From Echinarachnius parma (lineage: Eukaryota > Echinodermata > Echinoidea > Clypeasteroida > Echinarachniidae): a DNA stretch of 64,000 nucleotides. Below are positions 56,238-64,000 of the stretch, piece after piece; position 1 is the stretch's first letter; every line of letters begins with the position of its first letter. The stretch covers positions 1 through 64,000 of the forward strand of contig JBAMJV010002072.1 of NCBI GenBank assembly GCA_037951105.1, given 5' to 3'. Under the pieces are notes generated by a model, which saw only the letters and a program-made list of their open reading frames with translations, made no database searches and was not told the origin of the DNA. The translations under genes were made by a program, and so were the position numbers.

Positions 56238-56245
56238 TATAAAAA
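56238..56245 (+). promoter_or_regulatory. TATA box of the secreted-peptide gene
   Basis: TATAAAAA stands about 150 bases upstream of the ATG at 56392. It predicts a transcription start near 56265-56272 and a 5' UTR of about 120 bases. The surrounding 100 bp are CpG-rich compared with the flanks. Confidence 0.6.
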
Positions 56246-56391
56246 GTCACAAACTTCGCAGCGTCCGATCCAGATCGAGCGAGCTATACATCATCGCAGC
56301 AAGATAATTATTTTCGAAGAAGACATCATCGTCGAGACTTCAACCAACTTCAACATTTTGCGTCGTCGAGTTCGATTGCTGTCAAGAGAAA

Positions 56392-56455
56392 ATGGCGAGA
56401 TTGACCGTTGTACTGGTGCTGACCGTACTGATCGGGGCTGCTCTTCTTCATGGAG
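56392..56455 (+). CDS. Secreted peptide precursor, exon 1 (signal peptide)
   Basis: ATG in a strong Kozak context (gagaaaATGG). It encodes MARLTVVLVLTVLIGAALLH then G, a textbook signal peptide: short basic start, 16-residue hydrophobic core and small residues at the end. The frame would stop three codons later, but a donor 'GTTCGT' at 56456 allows splicing in phase 1, which matches the acceptor at 59350. The donor is not the consensus at +3 and +4, which lowers certainty. Confidence 0.7.
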
Positions 56456-59400
56456 GTTCGTAGCAAACTTGTCTTCTTTAAATCCCATTTTCTTTGCTCT
56501 TTAGTCATTCATATTATATATTTCTGGTCAGTTCCCCTATTGTGTTCGAATCAATTATACAAAAAAGCTGCATCACTTCGGTGATCCCTCCGATCCCTCG
56601 CATACATATCCCGAAGTTGATTTCTATCCTTCGGGTTTATGTCAGGTTTACAATAGCTTCTGACCACACGAGCAATGAAAACTAAGGGGTTTCAGGGATG
56701 AGCACCGCACTAGGGTTTTCTATAGCTCAGTCGGTAAGAGCACCGGTCTAGCAATCCGGAGGTCTCGGGTTCGAATCCCGTTGGAATCCCATTTCTTTGC
56801 TCTTTTTCATTTATATTACATTACATGGATCTAGTAACATTGTCCAAATCCAAAAAACTTACCTATAGAACTCTAGTGGTTCTCATTATTGTAATTGTAT
56901 TACCAGTAGAAAATAATATGCTGCTGGATTCGCTTTTCCGAATTACTCGGTCAGTGATGATATTCATTTAAAGTGGACTTTTCACACATCACTATTGGAC
57001 ATATCACATCACAGAAATACACATTTTGTCTACCCTTCTTCATGTTTGCACATGTCAACAAATTACTAGATCCATTTAATCGGGAGCAATTAAATCCCGA
57101 GTCCTTATGTGTGAGAGATGAATTAGTTTAGGTCGAAATTATTCCCATTCTATACCGATATTTTCATACCTGCTTGTTCTTGGGAGAGATTATAATTTGA
57201 ATTGAAAAGTTTTTTTGTTGAAATTATATCATGTTGAAATAACAAATACGAGTGTCCGCTTCATGCACGGAAGATCCCGGGTTCGAACCCAGACGGGGTC
57301 ATACCAAAGACTTTAAAATTGGTACCCTCTGCCTTCTAGCCACGCGCTCGGCATGCAGTTAGAATGGAAAAGGGAAAGTTAATCACTTAGTTACCAGAGC
57401 TAGACTCGCCCCCTTAGGCCAAAAAAAAAAAGAAAGTGGATTGGAGTAACGGGCAACCAAACATTAGGGTAGGTAGGTAGGTGTTTTTTTTCAGGATTCG
57501 CACAAATACACAAAAACACACATAATAACACACACATTAGCACATTATATCGCAATTTTTTTTTTGTTTTAATCAGAAAAAAAATGTAGGGTCGGCGGTA
57601 TTTTTAGGGTCGGGCGGGTTACGCCAATCCAACCATTTATTTTTCATGGCCTTAATGTAGCTTTCGCTACATTTAGTAGACGTGTGGCCTATAGGGCTAA
57701 TTAATCGGAGAATCGGCCTTATATAATGTGCCAACATTGGCACGGGAATCAATTTAACTAAAACTAATGAACATGGAACTTTTGCAATTAAAACATAAAC
57801 AATTATCATCGAGCAATTGTAATATTTGATTTGTGAATACGTGTCATTTGATATCCTCTGACAAATGCTTTGCCTTTCAACTCGAAGGAATTGTTTGGAT
57901 ATTTTTAAGTTATTGCAAATATTTGTTCCTTTGGTGATTTTCGTGCATTTTACCGTCATAATTATGAAACCCCAAAGGACTAATTCATGGTTAGGGTATA
58001 TAAACTATATTGGAAGGTCGCATAATGCCACCAAATGTGCCCCTATGCCCATACCTTCTTCATATTCAACGTGTACTGCAACCAAAAGAAGAAAAAAGGA
58101 AAATGGCCCAAACAATATTGTTCCTTTCTTTCTTCTTTTTAGCTCCTGTAAACTTATTTTCCTTTTTTCCCGGGCAAAATCATGTCCTATCATGGCAAAT
58201 TTGGCCATAATCATGTCATGTTAATATGCCTCACAATAAGATCTGCACACGGGTAGATTGCTATTGGTGATAAAGCATGAACACGGGACTCCGAACACTG
58301 ACAATTAACGATCAACATTAACTTGAACATAATTATTGAACATAATTATTGTCAATTGATTTTCTCTGACAAAGCAAACTCATATCATACTCTGGCAAAA
58401 TCGTGTCATATTTGGGCAAAATCGTGTAATATTTTTGCAAATTCGGACAAATAAAAAGTATACCATTTTCGGGCAGCTATACAGGGTGGCACCAAAACGG
58501 AACGGGACACTTCTCTCAAAATAAAGTAACAAAATTATTATGTCCATCGGATAGGGTGTCTTTTCCAATAAAAAGCGATACTAAGAACAGTCATTTTGGT
58601 TGAGTAGTTTTTGTTTTAGGGCACTGTGAGTGACACCATGACTTGTCAGGTTCCCATTTTTGTCAATTTTTACCAAGTCAGTGCCCGATAATTCGCACTT
58701 ACGGCCCGTTATAGCGGAGCAGTACGCGGGCCATTGGGCACAGTTGCTACATCGGGCAGTAAGTGCGAATTATCGGGCAATGACTTGGTAAAAATTGACA
58801 AAAATAGGAACCTGACATGGTGTCACTCAGAGCGCCCTAAAACAAATACTACACGACCAAAATTACTATTCTTGGTATCGTTTTTCATTGAAAAAGACGC
58901 CCTACTGATGGACATGTTAATTTTGTTACTTTATTTTGGTAAATGCCCCGTTCCTTTTTGGGGGGGAGTATAGTTGAAGAAATGGCTGCCTCCAGTGGGC
59001 ATTGAAAGCAGACAACATTGGTCCATAAAATGTTGATTATTTTCGTGATCGGGAATATTCAAGAGGAAATAAGTGACTAGCAACGACAGAAGTTATGATA
59101 TCATCACATCCAGTAGGTCAAAAATCTAGGATTTCCTTCCTCTACGTTCAAAAACCTACCTGCCATTTTAGACTCACATGTTCTATTAGTTGTTGTAACT
59201 TGATACATTATGTGCTACGAATCAGGCAGGGAGGGGGCGGGAGAGGGGGGGGGGGGGGGTCGCGGGAATGGGAATCACAAATGACTGATATTCCATCATG
59301 CATGCATGCTCCCTCTATTTGTATGACTATTTTCTCACTTTCGTTGCAGCCGAGTGTGCCGAGAATGATCGACAAGGAGATCAACTGCATGACCGAGATG

Positions 59401-59516
59401 TACGTGGTTACAGGGAGGCCCGTAAGAAAAGAGGTAACGCCGCCCATCGAAATGTTAGACGTGAGAATTTGGCAGGGGCCGGCTCATCATGGTGGCCGAG
59501 CTATAATGGAAGATAG
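56392..59516 (+). CDS. Two-exon gene for a 76-residue secreted, probably amidated peptide precursor
   Basis: Joining exon 1 (56392-56455) to exon 2 (59350-59516) gives a 21-residue signal peptide and a 55-residue propeptide that begins AECAENDRQGDQ. It holds basic cleavage sites KKR (residues 47-49) and RR (59-60), and ends NLAGAGSSWWPSYNGR-stop. A final Gly-Arg is the classical signal for trimming and C-terminal amidation, predicting a peptide ending WWPSYN-amide. One Cys only, so no disulfide unless it forms a dimer. This layout fits a neuropeptide or hormone precursor. A cationic antimicrobial peptide precursor is the other possibility, given the many Arg residues and the Trp pair. I recognise no known family. 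The 2.9-kb intron is filled with transposons. A TATA box supports it as a real gene. Confidence 0.68.
56714..56795 (+). repeat. tRNA-Ala-like SINE head inside the peptide-gene intron
   Basis: AGCTCAGTCGGTAAGAGCAC, then AGC at the anticodon site and 'tctcgggttcgaatcccgtt'. The D, anticodon and T arms almost fold, but the acceptor ends (TTTTCTA and TGGAATC) do not pair. It is almost identical to 48683-48760. A recently active SINE is more likely than a functional tRNA. Confidence 0.65.
56822..57080. mobile_element. MITE with GGATCTAGTAACATTGTCC end
   Basis: 'ggatctagtaacattgtcc' at the left and 'ttgacaaattactagatcca' at the right are inverted. The interior has 'ggacatatcacatcac'. It is a relative of the 23247-23629 element with a different terminal base set. 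Confidence 0.7.
57247..57760 (+). mobile_element. tRNA-derived SINE (Met-like), 5'-truncated and split
   Basis: It starts inside the anticodon region ('gagtgtccgcttcatgcacg'), with B box 'gggttcgaaccc'. The body up to 'ccccctta' resumes at 57653 ('ttaatgtagctttcgctaca') and ends near 'ggcacgggaatcaattt'. The gap 57418-57650 is an insertion with inverted ends 'ggattgg' and 'ccaatcc' and 'taggtaggtaggtg'. Confidence 0.75.
58482..58966. mobile_element. Foldback MITE with CAGGGTGG end, copy 2 (right end lost)
   Basis: The left end 'acagggtggcaccaaaacgg' and the pairing 'acttggtaaaaattgac' to 'gtcaatttttaccaagt' match 51193-51700. The right end stops at 'ttcctttttggggggga' and is joined directly to a single arm of the 45118-45562 family. 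Confidence 0.8.
58970..59140 (+). mobile_element. Single arm of the 45118-45562 foldback family
   Basis: 'tagttgaagaaatggctgcc' to 'atcacatccagtaggtcaaa' is about 90 percent identical by eye to the right arm of that foldback. The other arm is missing. Confidence 0.8.
59232..59260. repeat. G-rich run upstream of peptide exon 2
   Basis: 'gagggggcgggagagg' followed by about 14 G bases, roughly 100 bases before the 59350 acceptor. It could form a G-quadruplex in the transcript; this is inference only. Confidence 0.7.
59350..59516 (+). CDS. Secreted peptide precursor, exon 2 (propeptide)
   Basis: Acceptor 'cactttcgttgcag' ends at 59349. Two bases complete an Ala codon, followed by ECAENDRQGDQLHDRDVRGY, REARKKRGNAAHRNVRREN and LAGAGSSWWPSYNGR-stop (TAG 59514-59516). 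Basic residues make up more than a quarter of the exon's product. The phase match with exon 1 is the main reason to choose this frame over an overlapping open frame that runs to 59607. No clear AATAAA was found in the next 300 bases. Confidence 0.68.
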
Positions 59517-59995
59517 GGCAACGCCCCTACAACGACTTGCGCCTCAGGCAGACGGCTACTACTCGCATAGGAATACAGCCGGAACTGCCAGGGTATTATA
59601 CGAGTGATACATTGTACATGTAACACTCGCATCTGAGTTGCCCGAAAACGACCCCTTAGAATTAAAAAATGTTGGTAACTTTAAATACATATATATAGTA
59701 AATTGGTAAATGTACATACATGTAGCTATTTACACACGTCATCCCATACCTCGATATAAGCCCGATATATCCCCAATCATTCGTTTTATTGTAAGAAATT
59801 AATTTAATATAGTGATATGAACTAGGACAGTATAATGGCTTTTTATTACTACAACTAACTGTAGAGTACGTACTACCGTATCCACTGGTTCTAAACGTAA
59901 TGTATTGTATCATATAATTATCATAATGATATACATGTATTTTCTTTGTGTATTAATTTCATTATTCTCATTATTCTCTACTTATAACATTTATA

Positions 59996-60407
59996 ATATA
60001 GGTTTTCCCGCTCAATTTTACACTTTTTTCAATCGAATTCATTAAGGGTCATTCAAATTCACGCACTACCGCGTAATCGTTGGTATCGGTCTTCCAAATT
60101 CCGAATAAGTGGAAGCGAATTCATGCATACGCATACGCTTTCGTGAATAGACACAGAAGTTCATTTATGGGCACTCGAATTCGCGAATGTGCAGCCAACT
60201 GTCAACTGCCCTTTCGCGAATTCGAATGACCATTGATGAAAAGGTACGCTCTTTGTGCAAATTCACTTGCTCCTACGTGATTTCGAACGACTATTTACGA
60301 ATTCGAATGCTGCTTTGACACGGCGATCGCAAATCGCGCGAATTCGTTTGCTCCTATTATCAATTCGATTGACACAATCGCAAAATTGAGCGGGAAAACC
60401 TATAGTA
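59996..60407. mobile_element. TIR MITE AGGTTTTCCCGCTCAATTT, copy 2 (inverted relative to copy 1)
   Basis: 'ataggttttcccgctcaatt' to 'aaaattgagcgggaaaacct'. Apart from small changes, its whole length is the reverse complement of 2485-2897. Confidence 0.85.
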
Positions 60408-60704
60408 TGCATTTGCATCAATAACGATTTATTATTACTATAGAAGGAAAACAGGTAAAAGCAAATTCCTCATTATTTAACGCGTGTCAATATAGTCGTG
60501 TAAAATAATAATACAATATACAACGCGGTATATCTATAGTGATATTCAACATTCATATCAACCGATAATAATTATTTCATTGACATGTGACGCAGTATGC
60601 TTGACATTTGCCAAATATAAAGTTTACCATCTAAAAGTCTCTGTTTTTCTTTTCTTTAATTTTCAATTAATTATTTCTTTCTTTCCGTGCTGTTGCGTGT
60701 GTGC

Positions 60705-61052
60705 TTAAAGGGAGAGTTGAGTTCTGGTAAAGAGAATACAGTTTTTGTCAAACTGAATGTTAGTAACCAAAACCGGCAACTATTTAAAAACCTTTTTTGT
60801 AGTTTTGTTAAAAGAGGAAGCATAAAAAAAAATTAACGGCTGGTTCAAAATTATCGAATAATTGTTACAATTATTACAAATGGTTATGTTTATGGATATT
60901 TCAGCCATTTCTGAACCGATTTTGATCAAATAAAGTTTATTATGTCATTGAAATTGTATGCTCCTTCGAATTTGACACTCAGTTTTTCATTATCTCACAA
61001 ACAAATTATTTTGTGTAGCGCCCTCTATACCAAAACTCAACTATCCCTTTAA
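60705..61052. mobile_element. TTAA-bounded MITE, GTTGAG family, copy D (shortened)
   Basis: TTAA at both sides with ends 'aaagggagagttgagttctg' and 'aaaactcaactatcccttt'. About 220 bp of the middle present in copies B and C is missing. Confidence 0.8.
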
Positions 61053-61124
61053 ATACTTATGTTTGGTGTCTGTGTGTTTGAGTGTGCTCACCTATGTGAT
61101 TATCGGTATGCAAATACACATGTG

Positions 61125-61269
<145 letters not shown>

Positions 61270-61344
61270 GATAAACGGAATAGCATATACATTTAAACGA
61301 GATGACAATAATTGTGTTTATTGATACATGTAACACTTTCCACA

Positions 61345-62280
61345 TTAAAGGGGTAGTACAGTTTTGGTAAGGCTGAACTTTAGTAACCAAACCTGGACAG
61401 TAACATTATAAACTCAGTGGCGGATCTACGGGGGGGGGGGGGGGGGGGGGGGGTTAGGGGGGTTAACCCCCCCCCCCCTTGGGCTACCAAGTGAAAATAG
61501 CAAAAAAAATCGCCGCTTCGCGGCTCGTGGACGATGCTCCGCATCGTCATTGGGTCAAACCCCCCCCTTAGCAAAAAGACATCACTTATACGGAGGTTCA
61601 AAATGGCAAAAAAAAAATCGCCGCTTCGCAGCTCGTGGACGATGCTCCGCATCGTCATTGGGTCAAACCCCCCCTTTGCAAAAAGACATCACTTACAAGG
61701 GTTCAAAATAGCTAAAAAATTTGCCGCTTCGCGGCTCGTCGACCATGCTCCGCATCGTCATTGGGTCAACCCCCCTTAGCAAAAAGCTATAGATCCGCCC
61801 CTGAAACTAATAGTTATAACTCTACCATGCATGCTCGAAAGGTATACAAAATTACAAACGACTAAGTAAAAAGCCTGTTATCATTCAAAAAGAGTCATTA
61901 AAACACAAGAGGGCGCTTTCCAGAAAGGCATTGGTTTCAACCATTTTCATACAAAATTGTGCATGTGATGTTTTATTGAAATAATGATTAAATAGAGAGA
62001 ACATCAACAACTATTTAAAAAACGCTTTTGAAAATTTTTAAAAAAGTGCACGCATTTTTTAAATTTTTTGAAAAAATCATCTAATTATTTGGGCCCCAAA
62101 TAATTATAAGATCAGATATATCGATATTTCAACCGTTTCTGGGTCGATTTTGACCAAATAAAGTTTATTCTGCCATTAAAATTGCATGTTCTCTCAAATT
62201 CGACACTCAGTTTTTCATTACCTCACAAAAAAATTGTGATGTGCAGCGCCCTCTCTACCAAAACTAAACTACCCTTTTAA
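61345..62280. mobile_element. TTAA-bounded MITE, GTTGAG family, copy E with insertion
   Basis: TTAA at 61345-61348 and 62277-62280. Ends 'aaaggggtagtacagttttg' and 'caaaactaaactacccttt'. It is interrupted at about 61417-61803 by a separate element. Confidence 0.8.
61417..61803. mobile_element. hAT-like insertion with CAGTGGCGGATCTA end and internal repeats
   Basis: 'cagtggcggatctacgggg' at the left and 'tagatccgcccctg' at the right are inverted. Inside are G and C runs and three tandem copies of a unit of about 105 bp containing 'aaatcgccgcttcg', 'gctcgtggacgatgctccgc' and 'atcgtcattgggtcaa'. Confidence 0.75.
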
Positions 62281-62375
62281 CAACATCATTATATAATTGG
62301 TATGTAAATGTATATATATACAAGTTGTAAAAAGGGTGAGAAAGCATGTGAGTATAGGGGAAAGTTTGTCTCTCG

Positions 62376-62394
62376 GGGGGGGGGGGGGGGGGGG
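62376..62394. repeat. Poly-G run
   Basis: About 18 G bases; a second run of about 22 is at 62786-62807 beside 'ctgcagcccccag'. Confidence 0.85.
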
Positions 62395-62493
62395 TTGAGG
62401 TCTTTTGCCCGAGTAGTTATCCTTCCCCCACCATTTTACCTAACATGCACACAAAAAGTTCCCCGCCTCTTTGTTGTCGAACATGATGTGTGT

Positions 62494-62612
62494 TTGGAAA
62501 TAATATCGCTAGTGATATTCGTTTGTCTCGCAATGTATGGTCAAACTAGGAATCTAAAAGATCATGACGTTTCGTATGCCGCTGCAATATCATTAGCGAT
62601 ATTATTTCCGAT
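62494..62612. repeat. Short foldback 'GGAAATAATATCGCTAGTGATATT'
   Basis: 'ggaaataatatcgctagtga' pairs with the complement of 'tcattagcgatattatttcc' about 80 bases away. It is probably a small MITE; the target duplication is not clear. Confidence 0.6.
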
Positions 62613-62839
62613 ACTATATCCGCAATGGATTATATATTTACTATTATGATGTGTGTTTGTTGGCATAGTCCGAAAATAACACGATTTTGCCCCAAAATAA
62701 CATAATAGGCCTTTCCCAAATGTAACATACATTTGCCCTAAGGATTGTTTTTGCCCGAATATTGCCGTTTTTTAAAACTCCAGTTGGGGGGGGGGGGGGG
62801 GGGGGGGCTGCAGCCCCCAGTTCCCCCGTTCCATTTTTT

Positions 62840-64000
62840 CTATATGAGAAAGAGCGGGACTTATCAGCGGTTGGGGCAGTATGAGTGAATTTATTACCAG
62901 ACTAGTTGGGGTTCCAGGGGGCACTGCCACCGGGGTTCATTGTGCAGTCCCTTCTTTTGGTAAGGGGAACAATTGAGGGTACTCATTTTGCTGCAAAGGG
63001 TTGCTGCAGGGGTGTCGAGTAAACATGCCAATTAGAAAGGTCATATAGGAAAATAATGTCAGAGGGAAAAATGTAAGAGGGAAAAAATGTCAGAGGTAAA
63101 AAACATCAGGCGAAACAAAGTTGTATCATAAAGCTTTCAAAACTCATCATCATACTAAATTGTGTTTTAATGCGTCTATAAAAGAAGACTGTTATATGGT
63201 CGATTCCAACGAAAAGTGTACACGGCCAGATTTTTAGGTTCGAATTTCAAACTGCTTTGATTGTTTAATCCTTTTGCACATGTTAAGTAGACATGTCAAC
63301 CATAACCAGAAAAAAAGTGCCATCAATAATCTCTCCGAACGGCCAAGTAATGGCCTTGAGAAGTTAATGGTACATTTCCTAACGTTGCCTACGAATGCAG
63401 ATGAATTACTTTTAAAATGTGATTAGCGAACTCTAAATCAATCTGCTTCATGCAAACATTTGCTTGTATTACATCTATAAGATGCTAATCATGGAATACA
63501 TTCACATATTGTGTTTTAAACATCACTCTATTATAAATTTTCAAGTTCAAATGTTTTATTAGTGTGTTGAGATTTTCCTGTATTAAAAACATGAGGTTGT
63601 ATCACTTTTCATAATTTCTTTAATAATATGTGAATCAGAATTATTTTCCACTATTTTAAAGAGTGGGAAATACCCTTTCCAAAAATATCAAATTTAGGTT
63701 TGTGCGCAAAAATATGACACATATACAATGTACGTGAAAAATAAGTATTCGTAGGCAACATGTAATTTACTTTATACGTAGGTAACAAAAACCTTTTATT
63801 CACAGTGACTATCAAGAAATATGGGGGTCCCTTGTCAGTTCTAAGTGAGATACAATCATACACATGTGCTTACAATCAATTGGGTGTAAAAAATACTTCA
63901 TAAAAGTTTACACCGGCACTATAAGTGGTGTCCTCAAAACAAAATATATATTCAATGTGAACATTTGGACATTTAAACCTGACTATTTGAATTCCTAATG
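62840..64000. other. AT-rich DNA, nothing recognised
   Basis: No frame with coding character, repeat family or RNA motif stands out up to the window edge. Confidence 0.4.

Noticed and set aside
56714..56795. Functional tRNA-Ala gene
   Set aside because: The acceptor stem does not pair and the same head occurs at 48683, which points to a SINE.
59095..59607. A 170-codon open frame overlapping peptide exon 2
   Set aside because: It runs through a transposon arm and a poly-G run, and its frame does not match the phase after the signal-peptide exon.

Overview
The window is nuclear DNA from an animal, most likely a marine deuterostome invertebrate such as an echinoderm. This is inferred from four things: spliced genes with GT/AG introns, an IgGFc-binding-type domain (a family expanded in echinoderms, hemichordates and amphioxus), tRNA-derived SINEs, and a dense load of TIR DNA transposons with HARBI1-type and LINE reverse-transcriptase sequences. 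No bacterial operon, CRISPR array or rRNA gene is visible. The species cannot be named from the sequence alone.

Genes. (1) 822-1706, + strand: an exon-sized IgGFc-binding domain fragment. It is cut by an in-frame TAG, after which domain-like sequence continues to 1829. (2) 13846-31464, + strand: an 11-exon gene reconstructed here by splice phase, giving about 578 codons. It encodes a Myb/SANT-type TTF1-like protein (RNA polymerase I transcription terminator family). Three of its exons (1, 3 and 6) sit next to decayed tandem copies of themselves, and its ninth intron carries a 2,167-bp near-perfect tandem duplication. (3) 33949-35157, + strand: a HARBI1-type DDE transposase inside a 5,355-bp Harbinger element with 3-bp TTA target-site duplications. 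(4) 52066-55300, - strand: a 5'-truncated LINE reverse transcriptase with two in-frame stops, a third stop and a frameshift. (5) 56392-59516, + strand: a two-exon gene for a 76-residue secreted peptide precursor. It has a TATA box, a signal peptide, dibasic sites and a C-terminal Gly-Arg that is a classical amidation signal. I do not recognise its family.

The rest is largely mobile DNA. At least seven nonautonomous families are bounded by TTAA, TA, TWA or 8-bp duplications, several in three to five copies and often nested up to four deep (39475-43740). There are long foldbacks (36439-36780, 45118-45562, 51193-51700, 13037-13131), microsatellites (TG/CA, ATTG), a self-complementary minisatellite in intron 9, and an unusual number of long poly-G/poly-C runs, many at the ends of TTAA-bounded elements. 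Stretches with nothing recognisable include 1830-2484, 5460-6060, 8040-9470, 37000-38100 and 62840-64000; they are AT-rich.

The genes show no sign of working together. The TTF1-like gene and the peptide gene look like ordinary host genes embedded in transposon-rich DNA.
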